This document shows, in pieces, positions 57,095 through 64,000 of a stretch of DNA of 64,000 bases. Source of the DNA: Streptomyces sp. AM 2-1-1 (GTDB taxonomy: Bacteria; Actinomycetota; Actinomycetes; Streptomycetales; Streptomycetaceae); assembly GCF_029167645.1 (NCBI RefSeq), contig NZ_CP119147.1, forward strand, positions 6,032,501-6,096,500, given 5' to 3'. Under the pieces are notes generated by a model. It was not told where the DNA came from. It searched no databases and saw only the letters and a list, made by a program, of their open reading frames with translations. The first letter of the stretch is position 1. Every line of letters starts with the position of its first letter. Position numbers and translations under genes: made by a program.

Positions 57095-57468
57095 CGCCGG
57101 GGCCGGGCCCGCGGCGCCGGGTGGGGCCGACGCCGCGCACCCACCGGGAAGCGCGGGGCCCCCGGTCCGGGGCCGGCCTCGCGGTGGTCTCCGCCGTGAT
57201 CCGCCGTCCGCCGGACGCAGCCTCGGTCCCCGGCCGGCCCCCGCGCCCGTCCGGGGACGGTCCACGCCGCCCCGGGGCCCTGCCCCCGGGGCGCTCCACC
57301 CCGTATGGTGGTCCCCGCCCCACCTCGTGAACCCGCACGTCACAGCCGCTCCAGAGCCGCAGCGGCCGCACCGTCCGCCGCGCCGCGTCCCGGGGCGCCG
57401 GACCGGACTCCCCCTGCGCGTCGCACCGCGCCGCACGCACCGTTCCCTGCCGAGGAGCCAGCACCGCC
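57095..57468. other. Interval between bluB-cobT and cysG
   Basis: No gene is supported. It holds a GC-rich terminator-like hairpin at 57269-57292 and a TATGGT hexamer near 57305 that might belong to the cysG promoter. Confidence 0.45.
57269..57292. terminator. Terminator-like hairpin after bluB-cobT
   Basis: GCCCCGGGG pairs with CCCCGGGGC across a 6-nt loop. It is ~175 nt after the cobT stop, so it is a weaker candidate. Confidence 0.4.
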
Positions 57469-58722
57469 ATGGCCGAGCACGTCGATCACCCCGCATACCC
57501 CGTCGGACTGCGCCTGAGCGGGCGCCGCGTCGTCGTCGTCGGCGGCGGCCAGGTCGCACAGCGCCGCCTCCCCGCGCTCATCGCGACGGGCGCCGACATC
57601 ACCCTCGTCTCGCCTTCCGCGACCCCATCCGTCGAGGCGATGGCCGACGCCGGGGAGATCCGCTGGGAACGCCGCCGGTACGCGGACGGCGACCTCGCCG
57701 ACACCTGGTACGCGCTGGTCGCCAGCAGCGACCCCGCCGCCAACACCGCCGCCTCCGCCGAGGCCGAGCGCACCCGGACCTGGTGCGTCCGCAGCGACGA
57801 CGCCGAGGCGGCCACCGCCTGGACCCCGGCCACCGGGCGCAGCGAGAACGTCACGGTCGCCGTGCTCACCACCACCTCCCGGGACCGCGACCCCCGCCAC
57901 TCCGCCGCCGTCCGCGACGCCATCGTCGAAGGCCTCCGCGACGGCACCCTCGCCGCCCCGCACCACCGCACCCACACCCCGGGCGTCTGGCTGGTGGGCG
58001 GCGGACCCGGCGACCCCGACCTGATCACCGTGCGCGGCCGCCGCCTCCTCGCCTCCGCCGACGTCGTCATCGCCGACCGGCTCGGCCCCCGCGACCTGCT
58101 CGACGAGCTGCCGCCGCACGTCGAGGTCATCGACGCCGCGAAGATCCCCTACGGCCGCTTCATGGCCCAGGAGGCGATCAACCGGGCGCTCATAGAACAC
58201 GCGAAGGCGGGCAAGGCCGTCGTCCGCCTCAAGGGCGGCGACCCGTTCGTCTTCGGCCGCGGCATGGAAGAGGCCCAGGCGCTCGCCGCCGAGGGCATCC
58301 CGTGCACCGTGGTCCCCGGCATCTCCAGCTCCATCTCCGTACCGAGCGCCGCCGGCATCCCGGTCACGCACCGGGGCGTAGCCCACGAGTTCACCGTCGT
58401 CAGCGGCCACGTCGCCCCCGAGGACCCCCGTTCGCTCGTCGACTGGGCGGCGCTCGCCCGGTTGCGCGGCACCCTCGTCCTCCTCATGGCCGTCGACAAG
58501 ATCGGCGCCATCGCCGAGGCCCTCATCTCCCACGGCAAGGACCCCGCCACCCCCGTCGCCCTCGTCCAGGAGGGCACCACCGCCGCGCAGCGACGCGTCG
58601 ACGCGACGCTCGCCACCGTCGGCGAGCGCGCCGTGGCCGAGGACGTCCGTCCGCCCGCCGTCATCGTCATCGGGGAGGTCGTCGCCGTCGGACCCGACGC
58701 CTTCACCACCCCCGCCGTGTGA
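57469..58722 (+). CDS. cysG: Uroporphyrinogen-III C-methyltransferase / siroheme synthase
   Basis: This 417-residue two-part enzyme starts with an NAD-binding precorrin-2 dehydrogenase/ferrochelatase-like domain (residues ~10-150, 'RRVVVVGGGQVAQRRLPALIATGADITLVSPSA') followed by the SUMT domain (residues ~168-415, 'VWLVGGGPGDPDLITVRGRRLLASADVVIADRL', 'KGGDPFVFGRGMEEAQAL', 'VVPGISSSISVPSAAGIPVTHRG'). It methylates uroporphyrinogen III to precorrin-2, the branch point to siroheme and B12. The dehydrogenase half is short relative to full CysG. It lies with cobL and bluB-cobT. GAGGAG is ~11 nt upstream. Confidence 0.95.
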   Translation: MAEHVDHPAYPVGLRLSGRRVVVVGGGQVAQRRLPALIATGADITLVSPSATPSVEAMADAGEIRWERRRYADGDLADTWYALVASSDPAANTAASAEAERTRTWCVRSDDAEAATAWTPATGRSENVTVAVLTTTSRDRDPRHSAAVRDAIVEGLRDGTLAAPHHRTHTPGVWLVGGGPGDPDLITVRGRRLLASADVVIADRLGPRDLLDELPPHVEVIDAAKIPYGRFMAQEAINRALIEHAKAGKAVVRLKGGDPFVFGRGMEEAQALAAEGIPCTVVPGISSSISVPSAAGIPVTHRGVAHEFTVVSGHVAPEDPRSLVDWAALARLRGTLVLLMAVDKIGAIAEALISHGKDPATPVALVQEGTTAAQRRVDATLATVGERAVAEDVRPPAVIVIGEVVAVGPDAFTTPAV

Positions 58723-58793
58723 CGGCGCTCCCGCCGCCGCCCCGTGCGACCGGCGCCCCGCCGTCACCCCACCCCGGACAAGGCAGCACCACT

Positions 58794-59606
58794 GTGGCAG
58801 AGACCATCACCGTCGAGGACCCCGACGACCCGCGTCTGCACGACTACACGGGCCTCACCGACGTCGAGCTGCGCCGCAGGCGCGAACCCGAGGAGGGCCT
58901 CTTCATCGCCGAGGGCGAGAAGGTGATCCGCCGCGCGGGCCAGGCGGGGTACGCGATGCGCTCCATGCTGCTCACCCCCAAGTGGACCGAGGTGATGCGC
59001 GACGTCATCGAGGCGGCCGAGGCACCGGTGTACGTGGTCACCCCCGAACTCGCCGAGCGGGTCACCGGCTACCACGTGCACCGCGGCGCGCTCGCCTCCA
59101 TGCGGCGCGAACCGCTGCCCGACGCCGCCGGCCTGCTGGCCGGGGCCCGGCGGGTCGCCGTGTTCGAGGACATCGTCGACCACGCCAACATCGGGGCCGC
59201 CTTCCGCAACGCGGCGGCCCTCGGCGTCGACACCGTCCTGCTCACCCCGCGCTGCGCCGACCCCTTCTACCGACGCGCGGTGAAGGTGTCCATGGGCGGC
59301 GTCTTCCAGGTGCCCTGGACCCGTCTGGAGTCCTGGCCCGACGACGTCGGGGTGCTGCACGCGGCGGGCTTCACCGTCGCGGCGCTCTGCCTCAGCGAAC
59401 GCGCGATCACCCTGGACGAACTCGCGGCACGGAAGGACGAACGGCTCGCCCTCGTCTTCGGTACGGAAGGGGCGGGCCTCACACCGAAGACCCTCGCCGC
59501 CGTCGACGACCACGTCCGCATCCCGATGGACGCCGGGGTCGACTCGCTCAACGTGGCGGCCGCCTCGGCCGTCGCCTTCTACGCGACCCGCCCCCGCCCG
59601 GCCTGA
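58794..59606 (+). CDS. TrmH-family RNA methyltransferase (SpoU)
   Basis: This ~270-residue protein of the SPOUT fold has an N-terminal substrate-binding part ('LHDYTGLTDVELRRRREPEEGLFIAEGEKVIRRA') and a C-terminal trefoil-knot domain: 'RRVAVFEDIVDHANIGAAFRNAAALGVDTVLLTPRCADPFYRRAVKVSMGG', 'LALVFGTEGAGL', 'IPMDAGVDSLNVAAASAVAFY'. It methylates a ribose 2'-OH in tRNA or rRNA; the target is unknown. GTG 58794 lies ~72 bp after the cysG stop. A terminator follows that overlaps the kinase stop codon. Confidence 0.93.
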   Translation: MAETITVEDPDDPRLHDYTGLTDVELRRRREPEEGLFIAEGEKVIRRAGQAGYAMRSMLLTPKWTEVMRDVIEAAEAPVYVVTPELAERVTGYHVHRGALASMRREPLPDAAGLLAGARRVAVFEDIVDHANIGAAFRNAAALGVDTVLLTPRCADPFYRRAVKVSMGGVFQVPWTRLESWPDDVGVLHAAGFTVAALCLSERAITLDELAARKDERLALVFGTEGAGLTPKTLAAVDDHVRIPMDAGVDSLNVAAASAVAFYATRPRPA

Positions 59607-59617
59607 CCCCGCTCACA

Positions 59618-59652
59618 CACCGCCGGGCACGGTCAGACCGTGTCCGGCGGTG
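59618..59652. terminator. Bidirectional terminator overlapping a stop codon
   Basis: CACCGCCGGGCACGGT and ACCGTGTCCGGCGGTG form a 16-bp stem (one G-U pair) with a 3-nt loop. The TGA of the minus-strand kinase (59633-59635) falls in the loop and adjacent base. Confidence 0.85.
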
Positions 59653-61012
59653 CCGTCCACCCCTGTCCGGACCGCTCCGGCGCGGGCAGGACGCCGAGGC
59701 CGCGCGCCGGCCCCTGACAGCCCTGGGCCGCCGCGATGCCGAGGGCCACCAGCAGCGTCACCACGACGAACACGAAGAGGCGCTGCCGCAGCAGCCGCGG
59801 GTTGGCCGGACGGCGCCCGGTGCCGGTCGGACGGGCCCCGGGCCGGGTGCCCGGCCTTCCGTTCGTGCCGTGGGTGCCCTGGGCGGGGCCGGGCCGCTTG
59901 CCCGGCCGCACCCCGCCGCGCGCCGGACGGGGCCGCGCCCCCTTCGGCCGGGGCACCCCCGTTCCGGGGCGCGGGGAGCTCCCCGACGACGGTGACGGAG
60001 CGGACGAGGAGGGACCCGGCGAGGAGGCGGAGGCCGGCGAGGGGCGACGGGCCTGCGGCGAACGCCCGGTGGACGGCCCCTCGGACCGCCGCGTCTGCTG
60101 CTCGGTGTACGGGCCCTCGACGAGCCGGCCGGTGGGCCGGTCGGCCTCGTGCGCGGAACGCTGGACGGGCGGCCGGCTCTCGTGCAGCCCCTGCGCCTCC
60201 CGCGCCGCGATCTCCTTGAGCCGCATGGACAGCTGCAGCGTGCTCGGCCGGTCCTCCGGGTCCTTCGCCAGACAGGCCCGCACCAGCGGGGCGAGCGCGT
60301 CGTGCACCTCGGCGAGGTGCGGCTCCTCATGCACCACCCGGTAGAGCATCACCTCGGAACTGCCGTGCCCGAAGGGGGAGTCGGCCGTCGCCGCGTAGGC
60401 GAGGGTGGCGCCCAGCGAGAAGACGTCCGTCGCCGGCGTCACCGCCGCCCCGCGCACCTGCTCCGGGGCGAGGAACCCGGGCGACCCGACCGCCGTGCCC
60501 ACATGGGTGAGCGTGCTCGCTCCGGTCGCCCAGGCGATGCCGAAGTCGATGATCCGGGGGCCCTTGGGGGAGAGGAGGATGTTCGACGGCTTGAGGTCCC
60601 GGTGCACCACCCCCGCCTCGTGGACCGCGACCAGCCCTTCGGAGAGAGCGGCCCCGATCGCGGCCACCTCCGAAGCGGAGAGCGGGCCCTCCTCGGCGAC
60701 CTTGTCGTGCAGCGAGGGACCCGGGACGTACTGCGTGGCGAACCACGGCCGTTCGGCGTCCAGATCGGCGGCCACCAGCCGGGCGGTGCAGCCGCCGCGG
60801 ATACGCCGCGCGGCGGACACCTCGCGGGCGAACCGGGAGCGGAACTCCTGGTCCTCCGCCAGGTCGGGGCGGATCACCTTGAGAGCGACCCGCTGACCCC
60901 GCCGGTCCGAACCCAGGTAGACGACACCCATCCCGCCGGCCCCGAGCCGCCGGTGCAGCCGGAACGAGCCGACGAGACGCGGGTCCTCGCGCCGGAGCCG
61001 CATCATCGCCAT
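59633..61012 (-). CDS. Membrane Ser/Thr protein kinase
   Basis: This 459-residue kinase (Hanks-type) has the glycine loop 'RRLGAGGMGVVYLG', the VAIK-type 'VALKVIRPDL', 'VHRDLKPSNILL', 'IIDFGIAW' and 'GFLAPEQV' in residues ~15-280. A Pro/Ser/Arg-rich linker (~residues 300-415) and one transmembrane helix ('RLFVFVVVTLLVALGIAAAQG') lead to a ~25-residue external tail with no PASTA repeats. It probably senses or signals at the membrane; substrates are unknown. ATG 61012 follows a GGGATGGG purine stretch. It is divergent from a small membrane protein, sharing a 583-bp interval. Confidence 0.95.
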   Translation of the reverse strand: MAMMRLRREDPRLVGSFRLHRRLGAGGMGVVYLGSDRRGQRVALKVIRPDLAEDQEFRSRFAREVSAARRIRGGCTARLVAADLDAERPWFATQYVPGPSLHDKVAEEGPLSASEVAAIGAALSEGLVAVHEAGVVHRDLKPSNILLSPKGPRIIDFGIAWATGASTLTHVGTAVGSPGFLAPEQVRGAAVTPATDVFSLGATLAYAATADSPFGHGSSEVMLYRVVHEEPHLAEVHDALAPLVRACLAKDPEDRPSTLQLSMRLKEIAAREAQGLHESRPPVQRSAHEADRPTGRLVEGPYTEQQTRRSEGPSTGRSPQARRPSPASASSPGPSSSAPSPSSGSSPRPGTGVPRPKGARPRPARGGVRPGKRPGPAQGTHGTNGRPGTRPGARPTGTGRRPANPRLLRQRLFVFVVVTLLVALGIAAAQGCQGPARGLGVLPAPERSGQGWTAPPDTV

Positions 61013-61595
61013 CGTCTGCCCATCCCCGCTGCCTGGTCCGCCTGACGAGGCACAGCTTACGTACCCGGCGCCCGGCGCGCTCAGAGGCCGCGCCTTCGCC
61101 CAGGATTCGATTGCCCACAGCGGACCGGATCGGTGAAGGCCGGTCAGGAGAGCGCCGATCCGGGCCATTTTGTCCCCTGCTACTGCCAAAAGGGTTGCCG
61201 CACAAAGGGATTGACGTACCCCCACCGGACCGGGTCCGACCGCGCGCCACCCCCCGGGGCGGGCCCGCCGGCCGGCCCGGGCGACCGCGGCCGCCCTCCC
61301 CGTCGGCCGAGGGCGCCGGATTCTCGGGACCGGCGTGAGTGATCTCACCCGTTCCCTCGCTTTCCGGGACGGACCGGCCCGTTCCGGCCGGCCCCCCGGC
61401 TCCTCCCCGTACACCGGCTCTCCACCCAGAGGAGTACTCCGGCTACCCACGGCTCATCCTCCCGGAGGCCCGGCGATCGGTACGCGGGCATGACGCCCGT
61501 CCCTCCGCGCCTCCCTAGGCTGGAAGCGAACGCGGCGGCTCCGGCACCGGAGCCGGGAGACGGCCGCCGGCGTTCATCCGGTCAGGAGAGGAACC
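61013..61595. other. Divergent intergenic region
   Basis: It carries the promoters of the kinase and small membrane protein. Visible elements are the palindrome GGAGTACTCC (61431-61440), the hairpin GTGAG-TGAT-CTCAC near 61336, and an A/T-richer patch near 61160-61215 with a TTGACG. No gene is supported. Confidence 0.5.
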
Positions 61596-61802
61596 ATGTC
61601 GGACACGGCCACGCGGACCACGCTCCGCACGCGGCGACGCAAGGCGTACGACGCGATCGGCGTCCGCCCGTCCGGCACCCGCCACCCGCTGGTGGCGGCG
61701 GCCATGGTCCTTCCTCTGGCAGCCCTGCTCGTGGTCGCGTTCGGCGGCTGGGAAGCAGTGGTCACACAGGCGTCGTCCGTGGGCGTGATGATGGGGCGCT
61801 GA
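61596..61802 (+). CDS. Small single-span membrane protein
   Basis: This 68-residue protein has a basic N-terminus ('TRTTLRTRRRKAYDAIGVRPSG') and one hydrophobic helix ('HPLVAAAMVLPLAALLVVAFGGW'), then a short tail. AGGAGAGG lies just before ATG 61596, a strong ribosome binding site, so it is likely real. I recognise no family. It is divergent from the Ser/Thr kinase, and a strong hairpin follows. Confidence 0.75.
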   Translation: MSDTATRTTLRTRRRKAYDAIGVRPSGTRHPLVAAAMVLPLAALLVVAFGGWEAVVTQASSVGVMMGR

Positions 61803-61893
61803 GAGGCACCCCGCCGGGACCGGAAGAGCGGTCCGGACCGGTCCATACGGCCAACAGCCCCGTGGGGACGGGGGTACGGCGGACGACAGCGTG

Positions 61894-61923
61894 TGTCCGG
61901 CCGGCTGGGGAGCCGGCCGGACA
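61894..61923. terminator. Terminator of small membrane protein gene
   Basis: TGTCCGGCCGGCT and AGCCGGCCGGACA form a perfect 13-bp stem with a GGGG loop, ~92 nt after the stop. Confidence 0.75.
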
Positions 61924-61945
61924 TCGCGCTTTCCGGGGCGCGGCG

Positions 61946-62025
61946 CACGCAGCCGGTACGGCGGCCGCGCCGGTCACCCAGCCGGTACGGCGGCCGCGCC
62001 GGTCACGCAGCCGGTACGGCGGCCG
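61946..62025. repeat. 29-bp tandem repeat, ~2.8 copies
   Basis: The AGCCGGTACGGCGGCC-centred unit begins at 61951, 61980 and 62009, with nearly identical copies. It lies between the small membrane protein and the APH-like gene. Copy number probably varies by slippage. Confidence 0.9.
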
Positions 62026-62111
62026 ACGCGGGCCGGCCGACGCCCTCCCCGCCGGGAATCGCGGGCCGGCCCGTAGCCTGGGCTTCTGCCCCCACCGCCC
62101 CCAGGAGACCC

Positions 62112-63074
62112 GTGAACAGCGCCGTGGTCGTCGACACGCTGGGCCGCCTGGCCCACGCCGCCGCCCACCCGGCCCCCGCCGACGGCTGCCCCTGCCCGCC
62201 GCCCCGGGTGCTCGCCGACCGGGCGGACGGCACCGTCGTCCGGAGCGGTCCCGTCGTGGCGAAGGCCCACGCCCCCGGCACCGGCGGCCCGGAGTTCGCC
62301 GCGCGCCTGGCCCTCGCCGCGGCCCCCGCGCTCGCGGGCGTCCTGCTGCCGCCCCTGCCCGCCCCATCCCCGCCGCCGAGCGCGCACGGACGCCCCGTCA
62401 CCCTCTGGCCGTACGGTGAACCCGTCGACCCGGCCGACCCCGACGCGGCCCCCTGGGAGGAGACGGCCGTCCTCCTCGCCCGCCTCCACCGCACCGCACC
62501 CCCGCTGCCGCTCCCCCCGATGCGCGGTCCCGCCAAAGCGGCGCTCGCCGTGGCACGGATGCGGACCGCGTGCCCCGGAGGTCCCGGCCGCGCCGCGGTC
62601 CTCGCCGCCTGGTCGACGGTGCCCGGCTGGGCCCGTGACGAGGAGCCGGCTCCGGCCGGCCCCGCCGGATCCCTCTGCCACGGCGACCTCCACCTGGGCC
62701 AACTCGTCCGCCGTCCCGGCCCGCACGGCCCCTGGCTGCTGATCGACATCGACGACACCGGGGTCGGCGACCCCGCCTGGGACCTCGCCCGGCCCGCCGC
62801 CTGGTACGCCGCGGGGCTGCTGCCCGAGAGCGTCTGGCTGCGGTTCCTCGACGCCTACCGCGCGGCGGGCGGCCCCGCCGTCCCGGGCACGGGCGACCCC
62901 TGGCCCGAACTCGACGTCCCCGCACGGGCTCTCACCGTGCAGACCGCCGCCCTCGCCCTCACCAAGGCGGCGGAGCAGGGGCGGGAACCCGACGAGGTGG
63001 AACGGCTGATGATCGGCGCCTGCGCCCGTATCGCCTCGCTCCCTCCCGAGTTGGGCGTGGGCTCCACGCCGTAG
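62112..63074 (+). CDS. Aminoglycoside phosphotransferase-like kinase
   Basis: This 320-residue protein kinase-like phosphotransferase has the catalytic 'LCHGDLHLGQLVRRP' and metal-binding 'LLIDIDDTGVGDPAWDLARPAAWYAAG'. The N-terminal lobe is rather Pro/Ala-rich. The family phosphorylates aminoglycosides, choline or other small alcohols; resistance cannot be concluded. AGGAGACCC is immediately before GTG 62112, giving the start; upstream frame extension into the tandem repeat is rejected. It precedes the zinc-ribbon gene. Confidence 0.88.
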   Translation: MNSAVVVDTLGRLAHAAAHPAPADGCPCPPPRVLADRADGTVVRSGPVVAKAHAPGTGGPEFAARLALAAAPALAGVLLPPLPAPSPPPSAHGRPVTLWPYGEPVDPADPDAAPWEETAVLLARLHRTAPPLPLPPMRGPAKAALAVARMRTACPGGPGRAAVLAAWSTVPGWARDEEPAPAGPAGSLCHGDLHLGQLVRRPGPHGPWLLIDIDDTGVGDPAWDLARPAAWYAAGLLPESVWLRFLDAYRAAGGPAVPGTGDPWPELDVPARALTVQTAALALTKAAEQGREPDEVERLMIGACARIASLPPELGVGSTP

Positions 63075-63140
63075 GGTGAACCGACCGCCGCCGGGCAGGA
63101 TTTCCGGTGGCCAGACCCCGAACGGCGAGGAGCCCAGCCG

Positions 63141-63431
63141 ATGATGCAGTGTCCGAAGTGCCACGCGCAGATGCATACGTACAACCGCAATGGTGTCCAG
63201 ATCGAGCAGTGCAGCGGCTGCCGGGGGATATTCCTGGACTTCGGCGAGCTGGAAGCCCTGACCCGTCTGGAGTCGCAGTGGACGCAGCAGGCGCCGCCCG
63301 CGCCGCAGGCCCCGCAGGCCTACCCGGCCGCGGGCCCCGCCTGGGGCGCCCCGCAGCAGGGCCAGCACGGCGGCGGCCACTACGGCCACCACCGCCAGAA
63401 GAGCTTCGGACGGATGCTCTTCTCCTCCTGA
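63141..63431 (+). CDS. Zinc-ribbon (zf-TFIIB) protein
   Basis: This 96-residue protein has a zinc ribbon at residues ~4-30 ('CPKCHAQMHTYNRNGVQIEQCSGCRG', two CxxC pairs) followed by 'IFLDFGELEALTRLES' and a long Pro/Gln/Gly/His-rich tail ending 'QKSFGRMLFSS'. It matches the zf-TFIIB family; function is unknown. GAGGAG is ~8 nt before ATG 63141. A strong terminator after it also serves the tRNA operon. Confidence 0.9.
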   Translation: MMQCPKCHAQMHTYNRNGVQIEQCSGCRGIFLDFGELEALTRLESQWTQQAPPAPQAPQAYPAAGPAWGAPQQGQHGGGHYGHHRQKSFGRMLFSS

Positions 63432-63507
63432 GCCGGCGCCGCCGCCCGCCGGTCAGGCCGGGCGGCACCTCCGGGCCTCCCGACGCACCGGGCGGCGTGA
63501 GCACAGC

Positions 63508-63541
63508 GAAAACCCCGGTCGTGGAGACGACCGGGGTTTTC
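63508..63541. terminator. Bidirectional terminator of tRNA operon
   Basis: GAAAACCCCGGTCGT and ACGACCGGGGTTTTC form a 15-bp stem with a 4-nt loop. On the minus strand the stem ends in TTTTC, so it is an intrinsic terminator for the tRNAs. Confidence 0.9.
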
Positions 63542-63546
63542 CGTGG

Positions 63547-63618
63547 TGCGCGATACTGGGATTGAACCAGTGACCTCTTCCGTGTCAGGGAAGCGCTCTC
63601 CCGCTGAGCTAATCGCGC
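63547..63618 (-). tRNA. tRNA-Val (GAC)
   Basis: This is a 72-nt cloverleaf with 7-bp acceptor GCGCGAT/ATCGCGC. The D-arm GCTC/GAGC, anticodon loop CTGACAC (GAC) and T-arm ACTGG-TTCAATC-CCAGT are complete. The discriminator is A. CCA is not encoded. Confidence 0.95.
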
Positions 63619-63640
63619 GGGGCGGACCCGCGTTACTGCG

Positions 63641-63712
63641 TGCGCGATACTGGGATTGAACCAGTGACCTCTTCCGTGTCAGGGAAGCGCTCTCCCGCTG
63701 AGCTAATCGCGC
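63641..63712 (-). tRNA. tRNA-Val (GAC), second copy
   Basis: The 72-nt sequence is identical to the first Val copy, separated from it by 22 bp. Confidence 0.95.
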
Positions 63713-63733
63713 GGGAAGATCCTTGCGGACCAG

Positions 63734-63805
63734 TGGACGATACTGGGATTGAACCAGTGACCTCTTCCGTGTCAGGGAAGCGCTCTCCCGCTGAGCTAAT
63801 CGTCC
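63734..63805 (-). tRNA. tRNA-Val (GAC), variant acceptor stem
   Basis: The body and anticodon GAC are identical to the other two Val copies. The acceptor is GGACGAT/ATCGTCC, with compensatory changes preserving pairing. Confidence 0.94.
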
Positions 63806-63809
63806 TTGG

Positions 63810-63880
63810 AGGTGGAGACGGGATTTGAACCCGTGTAGACGGCTTTGCAGGCCGTTGCCTCGCCTCTCGGCCACTCCACC
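63810..63880 (-). tRNA. tRNA-Cys (GCA)
   Basis: The 71-nt cloverleaf has acceptor GGTGGAG/CTCCACC, anticodon loop CTGCAAA (GCA), and U73 discriminator, as expected for tRNA-Cys. Confidence 0.95.
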
Positions 63881-63918
63881 AGAATCAGGGGGGTCGGGAA
63901 GATCCCCCTTTTCCTGCG

Positions 63919-63991
63919 AGCGGACGACCAGGTTCGAACTGGCGACCTCAACCTTGGCAAGGTTGCGCTCTACCAACTGAGCTACGTCCGC
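63919..63991 (-). tRNA. tRNA-Gly (GCC)
   Basis: The 73-nt cloverleaf has acceptor GCGGACG/CGTCCGC, D-loop AGTTGGTA, anticodon loop TTGCCAA (GCC), and T-arm CCAGG-TTCGAAC-type. It is the first gene of the minus-strand tRNA operon. Confidence 0.95.
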
Positions 63992-64000
63992 TTGTCTTTC

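Larger units (their letters stand above)
61803..62111. other. Repeat-containing interval
   Basis: It contains the terminator at 61894-61923 and a 29-bp tandem repeat at 61946-62025. No gene is supported. Confidence 0.6.

Noticed and set aside
61946..62025. CRISPR array
   Set aside because: The 29-bp copies are head-to-tail without spacers, so this is a plain tandem repeat.

Overview
The window is chromosomal DNA of a streptomycete. It has very high GC with strong GC bias at third codon positions, many GTG starts, AGGAGG-type ribosome binding sites, and families that are largely Streptomyces-specific (DUF6415, DUF6480, DUF6243, DUF5997, DUF1918, NsdA-like TPR regulators, ECF42 sigma factor with a DGPF partner). 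From memory, the arg cluster, metNIQ, cobL, bluB-cobT and cysG order resembles the S. coelicolor chromosome core. I could not check this against a database. About 57 protein genes, five tRNA genes and one complete insertion sequence are supported.

Left part (1-22 kb) is a patchwork of short units. It holds an NsdA-like regulator and a NUDIX hydrolase, a fused P-loop kinase, a small DUF6480 membrane protein, a 3-hydroxyacyl-CoA dehydrogenase and a secreted GHL10 glycoside hydrolase. Next is a divergent module of a TPR regulator facing a translationally coupled DUF6415 gene and a small Cys-motif protein, then a DMT exporter facing a MocR regulator, and an SDR facing an MmyB-type regulator. The ECF42 sigma factor and its DGPF partner are coupled by a GTGA overlap. 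An esterase, a cyclophilin, an HTH-less LysR effector domain next to DUF5997, and a beta-hydroxyacid dehydrogenase follow.

Middle part (22-44 kb) begins with a zinc metallopeptidase and a complete IS5-family element (23274-24265) inserted exactly at the stop codon of a TPR gene. A TetR repressor with two near-identical operators controls a divergent aldo/keto reductase. A Tat-exported multicopper oxidase precedes argCJBDR, which is overlapped or closely spaced and has ARG-box-like sites over its promoter. An L,D-transpeptidase-like protein and a HEAT-repeat protein separate argR from argH, and argH has its own ARG-box-like site. Then come a second aldo/keto reductase, DUF6243, a HAD protein, a 14-helix MFS exporter, a methyltransferase and a PlsC acyltransferase.

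Right part (44-64 kb) carries a GDPD, a small sigma-like factor with a GNAT enzyme, two coupled membrane proteins and the methionine importer metNIQ. The metNIQ genes are preceded by a 720-bp gap holding a candidate 28-codon leader peptide with two Met codons near its end. Cobalamin and siroheme genes follow: cobL (CbiE-CbiT fusion), an unusual 1206-residue protein with a ~630-residue Ala/Pro/Glu-rich region ahead of BluB and CobT, and cysG. A TrmH methyltransferase, a Ser/Thr kinase, an APH-like phosphotransferase and a zinc-ribbon protein lead to a minus-strand tRNA operon (Gly-Cys-Val-Val-Val).

Themes for follow-up are the methionine leader peptide, the BluB-CobT fusion and its long leader, clean operator palindromes at several regulator genes, the IS landing on a stop codon, and short tandem repeats placed at gene 3' ends. 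I found no CRISPR array, prophage, rRNA or large biosynthetic cluster.
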